This document shows, in pieces, positions 1 to 5,579 of a stretch of DNA of 6,796 bases. The notes under the pieces were generated by a model. The model had not been told where the DNA came from. It saw only the letters and a program-made list of their open reading frames with translations, and searched no databases. The stretch covers positions 1-6,796 of the forward strand of contig CALFXX010000013.1 in the NCBI GenBank assembly GCA_937952975.1, in the 5' to 3' direction. The number at the start of each line of letters is the position of its first letter. The first letter of the stretch is position 1. The translations under genes were made by a program, and so were the position numbers. The stretch is from an uncultured Alcaligenaceae bacterium. Its GTDB lineage: Bacteria > Pseudomonadota > Gammaproteobacteria > Burkholderiales > Burkholderiaceae_B.

Positions 1-198
1 CTGATCAATACATTGCTTGACGTTTGTATATGAGACGCCAGGCGTTGGGATGACCGTCGCTACGCCGCGGTCATTGATTGCAAAGCGGTAGTCGACTAGG
101 GTTGCGACGCTGATTTTTTTAGCGTCGGGGCAACGGTGAGCCATTTGTTCGACGTCCATATTCGAACCATAGGCAAAGTATTGTGTTAAAGCTGTCAT
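1..198 (-). CDS. Gamma-glutamylcyclotransferase-like protein (GGCT/AIG2 fold), 3' end missing
   Basis: The first 66 codons of a gene that runs off the left edge. The N-terminus carries the motif YFAYGSNM at residues 7-14, the glycine-rich loop that in GGCT-fold enzymes binds the gamma-glutamyl group. It is followed by EQMAHRCPDA and later DRGVATVIPTPG, a pattern typical of bacterial GGCT-like proteins. Family members release 5-oxoproline from gamma-glutamyl amines or peptides in the cytosol. The catalytic glutamate normally lies beyond the truncation, so activity cannot be judged. The ATG at 198 is supported by an AAAGGA ribosome site at 209-204 with 5-nt spacing. It lies 133 bp downstream of the vWA gene on the same strand and may be co-transcribed, although two strong hairpins lie between them. 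Family assignment is fairly sure; substrate is unknown. Confidence 0.85.
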   Translation of the reverse strand, partial: MTALTQYFAYGSNMDVEQMAHRCPDAKKISVATLVDYRFAINDRGVATVIPTPGVSYTNVKQCIDQ

Positions 199-215
199 AA
201 ATATCCTTTAGATGA

Positions 216-246
216 TTCGCGCGCCCGGGGTCGCGTAGCGCGCGAA
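216..246 (-). promoter_or_regulatory. GC-rich hairpin just upstream of the GGCT-like start
   Basis: A perfect 9-bp inverted repeat (TTCGCGCGC at 216-224 and GCGCGCGAA at 238-246) encloses a 13-nt loop. In the minus-strand transcript it would fold immediately 5' of the AAAGGA ribosome site. No U-run follows, so it is not a standard intrinsic terminator. It could tune translation, stabilise a processed mRNA, or be a protein-binding site. Only the structure is seen; the role is inferred. Confidence 0.55.
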
Positions 247-290
247 GGTAATGAAATTGGGAGAATGGTGATCGTGGTGATGCGGGTTGA

Positions 291-324
291 ACGATGGGCT
301 GCGACGCGCAGCGCAACCCATCGC
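291..324 (-). promoter_or_regulatory. Strong 13-bp stem-loop after the vWA stop codon
   Basis: Arms at 291-303 and 312-324 form 13 pairs (two G-U wobbles in the minus-strand RNA) around an 8-nt loop. It starts 7 nt after the vWA gene stop codon. On the minus strand the stem is followed by TTCAACCC rather than a U-tract. A partial terminator, an mRNA 3'-end stabiliser or an attenuating element between the vWA and GGCT-like genes are all possible. Confidence 0.5.
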
Positions 325-331
325 AAAAACT

Positions 332-1660
332 TTACAGCCCAGAGCCACGCCCTTGATTTTCTTTACGACGCAGCCAGGCAGGCTTGGTGACTTCTTCTTG
401 CATGCTTTGAAATTGCCCCTCATCGACTTCAGACAAGCGGCTCTTCATACGGTTTGATGAATACATCAATTCTTTGTCCAAACGATCTTGATCGCGGTTA
501 GCCAACAAATTCGCCAAGACACCCACTGTTGCTTGCAACCACGGGTTGTCTTGCGCACGATCGCGCAGCTCATCCAGCATGCGCTCGACTGCGCGCCAGT
601 CGCGGTGGCGAACTGCCTCGCGCGCCATACGTTGTAAGTCAGCAGCCTCGATTTCATTGAAACGACCAGCTACGCGTTCGTCGCTTGGCATCTCACGCCA
701 TGCGTGACCTGACACCACTGGCAACGGGCCTAAGCTTGCGCTGAACGTGTGCTCGACACCTTCTGCATCAGTCGCCTTCACTGTCACACGCAACAAAGCC
801 TCAGCCTCATCTTGCAGTTGACCGTCAAGCGCCTCGTGCATGGGCACTGACAACGCCATCCAGGCTTCAGAATTTGCAGCGATTGACACCATGCGCCACG
901 TATTACGGCCGCGGCTTGGGTAATCGTTATGCATCGTCCAGCGCTGCGCTGGGCTATGCATCGTCAAGGTGACATTACGCCATACCGTGTGCGCCAACAA
1001 GCCAAGTTCGGCTTCAAAGGGTTCAGCCAAATCAGCAGCGCGATCACCATACATGGCTGTACCCTGCCCTGCGGTCGCCATTTCAGTCATTAACTCTTCG
1101 TTAAAGCCCAGGCCAATACCAACCGTGCTGGTCGTTACACCAGTGCGAGCAAGTTGACTGACTTGTGCACAAATGCTTTGGGTGCTGACAAGGCCTTGAT
1201 TGGCTTGACCATCCGACAAGAGCATGACACGACAGATACGATTGGCATCGGCGCGTGAGGCGACCTGTTCGGCACCAGCCAACCAACCGCCATGCAGGTT
1301 GGTACTGCCTCCGGTACGAACGTTTGCCAGCAGACGAGTAATAACGCCGCGCACTGCTTGTACCGAACTAAGTGGCAACAACACATCAACGTCATCGTCA
1401 TAGATAATGATGCTGACTTCGTCTTCGTCATGCAGACGACTAATCAAGTCGCGAGTGCAGTCAACCGCTGCACGCAGTTTTCCGCCCGACATCGATCCAG
1501 AACGATCAATTACGATCGCCAAAGAGATTGGCGTGCGCACTTGGTTGGGGTTTGGTTTTGGGCGCAAACGCACCAGTACTTGCAAGGGCTGCGTGCCGGC
1601 TTCGGTGAGGGCAGGTTTATTGGGGGTCAAAATAACTTCAAGAGGATAAGGTGTGCTCAT
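332..1660 (-). CDS. Cytoplasmic vWA-domain protein with intact MIDAS
   Basis: A 442-aa protein. A short N-terminal beta segment (about 1-42) leads into a vWA domain (about 45-220). The metal-ion-dependent adhesion site is complete: D52-x-S54-x-S56 (DRSGSM), T120 in GGSTN and D150 in LLSDG. Residues 228-315 look like a beta-sandwich extension (WRNVTLTM, LLRVTVKA). The C-terminus (330-442) is charged and helical and ends in a basic tail. No signal peptide, lipobox or membrane segment is visible, so it should be cytosolic, unlike lipoprotein YfbK. Such vWA proteins act as Mg-dependent docking or chaperone partners, often of MoxR AAA+ ATPases. The ATG at 1660 has GGAG at 1671-1668 with 7-nt spacing. 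A paired operator-like repeat lies about 100 bp upstream, and a MerR-type gene precedes it. The partner is not known. Confidence 0.9.
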   Translation of the reverse strand: MSTPYPLEVILTPNKPALTEAGTQPLQVLVRLRPKPNPNQVRTPISLAIVIDRSGSMSGGKLRAAVDCTRDLISRLHDEDEVSIIIYDDDVDVLLPLSSVQAVRGVITRLLANVRTGGSTNLHGGWLAGAEQVASRADANRICRVMLLSDGQANQGLVSTQSICAQVSQLARTGVTTSTVGIGLGFNEELMTEMATAGQGTAMYGDRAADLAEPFEAELGLLAHTVWRNVTLTMHSPAQRWTMHNDYPSRGRNTWRMVSIAANSEAWMALSVPMHEALDGQLQDEAEALLRVTVKATDAEGVEHTFSASLGPLPVVSGHAWREMPSDERVAGRFNEIEAADLQRMAREAVRHRDWRAVERMLDELRDRAQDNPWLQATVGVLANLLANRDQDRLDKELMYSSNRMKSRLSEVDEGQFQSMQEEVTKPAWLRRKENQGRGSGL

Positions 1661-1702
1661 GTTGAGGCTCCGTTTGGGATTTTTTAGACAACAAGATTCT
1701 TG

Positions 1703-1721
1703 CTGCCACGACAGGTGGCAG
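1703..1721. other. 7-bp hairpin in the leader of the vWA gene
   Basis: CTGCCAC (1703-1709) and GTGGCAG (1715-1721) form a perfect stem with a 5-nt loop. Read on the plus strand it is followed by ATTTTT and would resemble a weak terminator against antisense transcripts. Read on the minus strand it is a leader hairpin about 43 nt before the vWA start. A small palindrome, CAAGATTCTTG at 1692-1702, abuts it. No plus-strand gene is present to need a terminator, so the role is open. Confidence 0.4.
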
Positions 1722-1757
1722 ATTTTTAGGGACTGCGTTTGAAGCGAAGTCGTTTGG

Positions 1758-1803
1758 AACGAACACTTACGTTCTAAATTGAAACGAACGCTTACGTTCT
1801 AAA
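1758..1803 (-). repeat. Tandem 21-bp operator-like repeats upstream of the vWA gene
   Basis: Two copies (1758-1778 and 1783-1803) match at 20 of 21 positions and repeat with a 25-bp period. Each contains the interrupted palindrome-like core GAACG...CGTTC. In the copy nearer the MerR-type gene the core is GAACG-CTTA-CGTTC (1786-1799). They lie 98-143 bp upstream of the vWA ATG and just after the end of the MerR-type gene, so they are good candidates for a binding site of that regulator or another. I could not identify a convincing -35/-10 pair nearby. Confidence 0.55.
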
Positions 1804-1804
1804 C

Positions 1805-1823
1805 ACGATCAGTGTTTGATCGT
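1805..1823 (-). terminator. Possible weak terminator after the MerR-type gene
   Basis: ACGATCA (1805-1811) and TGATCGT (1817-1823) form a 7-bp stem with a 5-nt loop, 10 nt beyond the MerR-type gene stop. On the minus strand the stem is followed only by GTTTAG, a poor U-tract, so read-through into the vWA gene is likely. It could equally be part of the adjacent operator region. Confidence 0.35.
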
Positions 1824-1833
1824 TGCTGTAGCG

Positions 1834-2769
1834 TTATGAATCAGCCACACGTTTTTGTTTTTCTTCTATCAAGTCAATCAAGGCTTGCTGTTTATTAGCA
1901 AACTCGTCAAGCTGTGCTTTGACTTCAGAGGCGTGACGTTCAAGGGCTCGTTGAGTTTGCGCCACTTCACTCAGTTGATCTTTCACTTCGAAGGTGTGGC
2001 GTTCAAGCATTTGGCCCATGTGCTTCATAAAGGCCTGTTCGCGTTGAAAACCCACTTGCGCCATTTGCTCAAGGGTAGCCATCAAGCGCCGCTGGGCATC
2101 GTTAAGCTCTGACACACGCGAGCCTTGCCCCTGAACTTCAGAGCTCAACTCTTGAACGCTGCGCTGCATATTTTTAAAAGACGAGATTTCTTGCAGCCAC
2201 TCGTCTTTCATGCGCCTGACTTCATCCAATACGTCGGTGATCGCCATGGGCGGCTTTGCGTTGGCGCTGCCACGCTCGTTGCTTCGACTTGAACGCGGCG
2301 ACGCAGACGTTTGCTTGGCGAAGATATCCAAGCGTTCAGAGTTGTTCACCTGTAACCCAACACCTCTTTTAAACTTTTGCACCAACGAGGCAGCGTTGTC
2401 GGACGACCTTGCCTCAGCCTCTTTTGAGTAGTCGTCTTCGGCCTGGAGGGGCTTGAATAGACTCCGGTCAAGCTCGGCTGTGGTGGTTTCTTGGTTGTAT
2501 TGAGCCACTAACTGCAGACTCCACTTTTGTTCATGACTTAAACGGCGTGCCATGATCAGCTGCACCAAGTGCCTAAAGCCATAAGTCGAGTCGCGCCCTT
2601 GCCGCTCTGGGCGGTCGATCACACCTTCGCCGGCGTAATAACGCACCAACCGCTCGTTGATCGAGTCGGGCTCAACGCGCCAGTTATGTTGCTTGCTTGC
2701 CGCAATCACGGTCGCGCACAACTCGCTAGCGTTACCCGCAAATTGGTCTAGGGATTTAAGAGTAGTCAT
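1834..2769 (-). CDS. MerR-type HTH protein with long C-terminal coiled coil
   Basis: A 311-aa protein. Residues about 35-80 match the MerR winged helix-turn-helix: INERLVRYYAGEGVIDRP, then YGFRHLVQLIMARRL. A low-complexity linker rich in Ser, Arg and Asn (about 110-175) follows. Residues about 180-308 are a charged, Gln-rich coiled coil. It includes two consecutive 21-residue units (255-275 and 276-296, both starting LERH, 13 of 21 identical), equal to three heptads each. No cysteine cluster or small-molecule domain is visible, so this is not a classical metal or drug sensor; the coil probably oligomerises or binds a partner such as a vWA protein. The ATG at 2769 has no clear Shine-Dalgarno; it follows a good promoter by about 27 nt. 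It has its own transcription unit between the MetK operon and the vWA gene, and may regulate either or itself. Function as regulator is inferred from the domain. Confidence 0.85.
   Translation of the reverse strand: MTTLKSLDQFAGNASELCATVIAASKQHNWRVEPDSINERLVRYYAGEGVIDRPERQGRDSTYGFRHLVQLIMARRLSHEQKWSLQLVAQYNQETTTAELDRSLFKPLQAEDDYSKEAEARSSDNAASLVQKFKRGVGLQVNNSERLDIFAKQTSASPRSSRSNERGSANAKPPMAITDVLDEVRRMKDEWLQEISSFKNMQRSVQELSSEVQGQGSRVSELNDAQRRLMATLEQMAQVGFQREQAFMKHMGQMLERHTFEVKDQLSEVAQTQRALERHASEVKAQLDEFANKQQALIDLIEEKQKRVADS
1882..2007 (-). repeat. Two 63-bp in-frame repeats encoding coiled-coil units
   Basis: Positions 1945-2007 and 1882-1944 encode the two 21-residue units of the MerR-type protein's coil. 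The shared residues include LERH, EVK, QL and the final A; the start CTTGAACG is identical in DNA, while the rest has diverged. This indicates an old in-frame duplication extending the coil by three heptads. Confidence 0.6.
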
Positions 2770-2792
2770 TTGAAAATGGTTATTTTAGATTT

Positions 2793-2830
2793 TGACAGTG
2801 TCATTATGACAGTAAAAAAAGCCACTGTCA
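2793..2830. promoter_or_regulatory. Operator-like cluster of TGACAGT elements and palindrome
   Basis: TGACAGT occurs at 2793-2799 and again at 2807-2813, and inverted (ACTGTCA) at 2824-2830. Between the first two, TGTCA-TTA-TGACA (2799-2811) is a perfect 13-bp interrupted palindrome that contains the -10 element of the MerR-type gene's promoter. A bound dimer there would block RNA polymerase, so autoregulation by the MerR-type protein is a natural guess. The ACTGTCA copy also forms part of the upstream terminator stem, so its sequence is constrained for another reason. Confidence 0.5.
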
Positions 2831-2831
2831 A
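2803..2831 (-). promoter_or_regulatory. Sigma70-type promoter of the MerR-type gene
   Basis: On the minus strand, TTGACA (2831-2826, a perfect -35) is followed after exactly 17 nt by CATAAT (2808-2803, 5 of 6 to the -10 consensus). The predicted start is near 2796, giving a leader of about 27 nt to the ATG at 2769. The spacer holds the T-run of the preceding operon's terminator, and the -35 overlaps its loop and right arm. Spacing and matches make this the clearest promoter in the window. Confidence 0.7.
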
Positions 2832-2843
2832 GATACCAGTGGC
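2814..2843 (-). terminator. Intrinsic terminator of the metK-like operon
   Basis: On the minus strand GCCACTG (2843-2837), a 9-nt loop and CAGTGGC (2827-2821) form a perfect 7-bp stem followed directly by seven T residues (2820-2814). It lies 73 bp after the MetK-family stop codon. The intervening 2844-2916 holds only a weak 6-bp inverted repeat (GACACA/TGTGTC) and no gene. Confidence 0.85.
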
Positions 2844-2916
2844 ATTAAAACCAAATTAACTTCAAAACATGACACAGTATGCACCACCGTGTGTCTCACA
2901 AGATGAGCCTGTTTAA

Positions 2917-4101
2917 TCACAATGGCCCCAAAACCTCCCAGGGCAAGGTCGCGTCACTGAAGTGCCCCCAACGGGCAATCTCAGATAGGTTTTTACGCGA
3001 AAAGCAGTCACCGCTTTTATTCAGACTCAGGTCAAAGTTTTTAACTAAGTGCTCAACCTGCAGGGGTATGCCGCCAGTGCCAGTGGCGCGCAGCACCCTA
3101 GCTTGCTGATCGCCCGGAAACCACCCCAACACAACTTGCGCCTCGGTGGCGAGGCCTAATTGCACGATCATCTTGGCTAAGCGCCGGGCGTGCATGCCGC
3201 CGGCTCGGTCTGCTTTATAAAAATCTTTACCCGACCATGCGCCACCCCCAATTGGCACGCGTGGGCCATAGGCGTCGACGACTAGCTTTTTACCCGACAG
3301 ACCGTTATCGCCCTCTGGGCCACCCACTTCAAACGCCCCTGCTCCGTTGACGGTGAGCTGTTGGGGTAACGCGGCAGACAAGCCGGGTAAAAGCGCGGCG
3401 GCGAACGCAAGCTCTTCTTTGACAGCCAGGCGAACGGCTCGATGTAAGGCGACTTCATCAGACGCCACCTTTTGCTGTAACGAACAACTGAAGTGTTCTA
3501 ACGCCCAAGAGCGTTGGTCTGCAGCCGCCGCTACAGGCTCAATTCCCAACGCAGTCCGATTTACCAGTTCGCTCGCGCGCTGGCCTATAACCTCACTCAC
3601 CGCAATCAGCACTTTTCCGTCAGGCCCCAAGCCAAGCTCGGGTGCGTCAAGACGCAGTGCGTACAAGCGTTTGGCTAACCTATACACCAACCATTGCTCA
3701 ACGGGCAAATGATTGGTTGGCACCAAATCGTTTGCGTAACCAATACACACAGCCTGATCATCAGCAAGCGCCCGAAACTCTGATTCGCCGTCTTCAAGGG
3801 GCCCTAGGCATAAGTTAGACACCACTTGCACCTGAGCGGGCGACGGATACCAGTCGTCGTTATAGCCAGCACTTTCGTAAACATCTTGAACAAGCTGTTG
3901 CACGTCGATGGTGTGCGCGTCGACACACCCGATTCGACCCGTCACGTACACATGATCGCGATGTACCGCTACTTCAACGCCTACCAACGCCCGCGCTTCG
4001 CGCAGATGGGCTTCGCATACGAGTGCATCGGCAATCGCATCGGATAACTTATCGGGATGTCCAGGAAATATAAATTCAGCGCTATAGAGTTGCTTGATCA
4101 T
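2917..4101 (-). CDS. metK: Divergent S-adenosylmethionine synthetase paralogue (MetK family)
   Basis: A 394-aa protein that aligns along its whole length with MetK (E. coli, 384 aa), which makes SAM from methionine and ATP. Compared by eye with E. coli numbering, it keeps E8 (E9), H14 (H15), D16 and K17 (GHPDK, 14-18), E42 (E43), D118 (D115), D163 and K165 (PDGK, 160-163), F230 (F257), D238 (D265), K245 (K272), K265, K269 and D271 (GKDFYKADR, 291-299). The C-terminus keeps GHF...PWE. It differs where methionine is held: E55 is R56, the QSPDI motif is replaced by a sequence around LGPLEDG (99-105), and I302 aligns with W327. R244 is K271. The ATG overlaps the previous stop (ATGA, 4101-4098), so it is translationally coupled to the DUF2201-type gene. 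Probably a specialised paralogue rather than the housekeeping enzyme; its product may not be SAM. Confidence 0.9.
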   Translation of the reverse strand: MIKQLYSAEFIFPGHPDKLSDAIADALVCEAHLREARALVGVEVAVHRDHVYVTGRIGCVDAHTIDVQQLVQDVYESAGYNDDWYPSPAQVQVVSNLCLGPLEDGESEFRALADDQAVCIGYANDLVPTNHLPVEQWLVYRLAKRLYALRLDAPELGLGPDGKVLIAVSEVIGQRASELVNRTALGIEPVAAAADQRSWALEHFSCSLQQKVASDEVALHRAVRLAVKEELAFAAALLPGLSAALPQQLTVNGAGAFEVGGPEGDNGLSGKKLVVDAYGPRVPIGGGAWSGKDFYKADRAGGMHARRLAKMIVQLGLATEAQVVLGWFPGDQQARVLRATGTGGIPLQVEHLVKNFDLSLNKSGDCFSRKNLSEIARWGHFSDATLPWEVLGPL

Positions 4102-5519
4102 GATGAGACACCTTCGTTCAGAATGGTTGTGTAGTTTGCGACTGATTTCAGATCAGATTGATTCACTTGAGAACCTATGTAGGCGACTGCCAACTTGGCT
4201 TGCGTTAAGGTTGCTAGATGTTGGCCACCGGGTGCGCCGACCCAGCCGTCGGTGATGATTAGGGCGCGCTTCACTTGGTGCTTAGCCATATGTCGCGCCA
4301 CGCAGACAATATCTGTGCCACCGGTCGTTTGGCACTTACCCGCTTTGAGTTCTGCCAAGGTGATGTCGGCAATTCGCGTCGAAAACAAATGCACCGTTGG
4401 GTAGACCAAGGCCTTGCAATCAAACACCGCCCCGTACAAAGCTTTCAGGACTGAATCCATGCTTCCTGAGACGTCAAGATACACACGTACCTGGTCACCA
4501 GAGGGTATAGTTTTAGGCCAATTGACTGTGCCGGGATACAGCAACAGTTGTGCACCCAACGCTTGCAGCACAGCGCCACGCCTTGAAAACGTAGGGATCG
4601 CAGTCACGGTAGGCGTGGCCTCAGGGCGACGTTTGAGTAGTCGCCCCTCCGCGCGTTGATCCGCCACCTTGCAGATTAACGACCGCAACAGCGCTCTGTT
4701 AGTTGGATTTTTTCTCTGAGGCGAAATCGTACTGGTGGTCATTACCTCAGCAAGCGACCGCCCGTTAATCGGATCGGGGGGTTGCGGCCATTGTTCGACT
4801 AGATCACGAACAATATCAAACAGCACTGGCGAAGTGTGTTCGAGTTTGCCGTCGTCTGCGGCAGCGCGATGCTCTCCTAACAAAGGGATATCACTGACGT
4901 CAGCTTGGTCTACAGAGATATTTTTCGCATCTTTTGCACTCGACCTCAGCAACCTTGGCAAAAGCTGATATACCTCAAAATAGCTTGCGCCAGTTTTTGA
5001 GTAGAGCGCCGTATGCACTTCTTGGATACGCTCGCGCGTAACTGGGTCTGTCACCTGCCAATCGGGCTCGGTGGTGTCGACCCGCCTGGGCCAGCCTACT
5101 GGTGGGCGCAATAAACACTCAGGAAAACTCGTCGCGCTGTAGTAGTCAGTAAAAAAGGCTGTGTACTCGGCACCCGGAAACATTCTGCAGAGAATGCCAT
5201 TAATCACCGCATCAAACACAAAGTTTTGAGTCGGAGTGGTTCGCGGAAACAAGGTGGTATGCCCAAGCAAAACATGATGCAGCTCGTGCATGACCAGCAT
5301 CAACAGTTTTTCAGGGGTCTCGGCATGCGCAGCTACAAACTTTGGATTGATCAACAGCCGTGGCTGCGCCAAACACTCGACAGCAGCTGTTGGTACGCTT
5401 TCGGTTTCGACAATATCTAACAACCTAAGTAAACCGGATAAGGCGTACGAACCACTTGGAAACACGTCTAAGATCTGTTCAGCAAGCGTAGATGTTTTGG
5501 CTTCAGTTAACGTCAGCAT
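4098..5519 (-). CDS. DUF2201-type protein: metallopeptidase-like domain plus vWA
   Basis: A 473-aa two-domain protein. The N-terminal half contains HELHHVLLGH (78-87), a zinc-binding HExxH motif with a following His, as in the putative metallopeptidase domain of DUF2201 proteins. The C-terminal vWA domain (about 342-465) has an intact MIDAS: D349, S351 and S353 (DVSGSM), T402 (GGTD) and D424 (TDGW). The middle (190-310) is variable and charged. No signal peptide or membrane segment is visible, so it should be cytosolic. Relatives usually sit beside a MoxR AAA+ ATPase and are thought to pair with it; no ATPase is visible here, but the operon continues off the right edge. The ATG at 5519 has GAGG with 5-nt spacing and lies in the second copy of a 47-bp duplication. 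The stop overlaps the MetK-like start. Whether the peptidase is active and on what substrate is unknown. Confidence 0.88.
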   Translation of the reverse strand: MLTLTEAKTSTLAEQILDVFPSGSYALSGLLRLLDIVETESVPTAAVECLAQPRLLINPKFVAAHAETPEKLLMLVMHELHHVLLGHTTLFPRTTPTQNFVFDAVINGILCRMFPGAEYTAFFTDYYSATSFPECLLRPPVGWPRRVDTTEPDWQVTDPVTRERIQEVHTALYSKTGASYFEVYQLLPRLLRSSAKDAKNISVDQADVSDIPLLGEHRAAADDGKLEHTSPVLFDIVRDLVEQWPQPPDPINGRSLAEVMTTSTISPQRKNPTNRALLRSLICKVADQRAEGRLLKRRPEATPTVTAIPTFSRRGAVLQALGAQLLLYPGTVNWPKTIPSGDQVRVYLDVSGSMDSVLKALYGAVFDCKALVYPTVHLFSTRIADITLAELKAGKCQTTGGTDIVCVARHMAKHQVKRALIITDGWVGAPGGQHLATLTQAKLAVAYIGSQVNQSDLKSVANYTTILNEGVSS

Positions 5520-5579
5520 AAGAACCTCGAAAACGTATATGTATTTACTTCAGTTAACCTCAGCATGAAAACCTCGAAA
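5486..5579 (-). repeat. 47-bp tandem duplication of a gene junction
   Basis: Positions 5533-5579 and 5486-5532 are two abutting 47-bp copies identical at 39 of 47 positions. On the minus strand each copy contains TTTCGAGG, an ATGCTGA overlap and GTTAACTGAAG. Each therefore carries a ribosome site, a start codon (MLxLTE) and, in another frame, a stop (SRF-x-C-stop). Because 47 is not a multiple of three, the duplication separates the upstream gene's stop from the downstream gene's start and leaves a mini-ORF between them. Confidence 0.85.
5513..5566 (-). CDS. 17-codon mini-ORF bridging two genes
   Basis: It encodes MLRLTEVNTYTFSRFLC. It begins in the first copy of the 47-bp duplication with GAGG 5 nt upstream of its ATG, overlapping the 193-aa gene's stop as ATGCTGA. 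It ends in the second copy, again overlapping the DUF2201-type start as ATGCTGA. The peptide is a hybrid of the downstream gene's old N-terminus (MLxLTE) and the upstream gene's C-terminus (SRFxC). It may serve only to pass ribosomes along by termination-reinitiation, or be a non-functional by-product. Translation is plausible from the ribosome site; a peptide function is not indicated. Confidence 0.4.
   Translation of the reverse strand: MLRLTEVNTYTFSRFLC

Noticed and set aside
208..423. A 71-codon minus-strand frame with a His-rich stretch (HHHDHH) across the end of the vWA gene and the following gap
   Set aside because: It mostly overlaps the vWA gene in another frame, has no ribosome site at its starts, and its second half is the hairpin DNA.
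1292..1687. A 131-codon plus-strand open frame inside the vWA gene
   Set aside because: It is the antisense shadow of a well-supported vWA domain, with no recognisable motif or ribosome site.
1758..1803. The paired 21-bp repeats as a small CRISPR array or plasmid iterons
   Set aside because: There are only two copies, spaced by 4 bp, with no cas or rep gene; an operator pair fits better.
2871..2895. GACACA/TGTGTC inverted repeat after the metK-like stop
   Set aside because: Only 6 bp with a 13-nt loop and no T-run; the 7-bp stem with seven Ts nearby is the convincing terminator.
2917..4101. The MetK-like gene as the ordinary housekeeping SAM synthetase
   Set aside because: The amino-acid-binding residues diverge, and it is ATGA-coupled to a DUF2201-type gene, which does not fit a housekeeping role.
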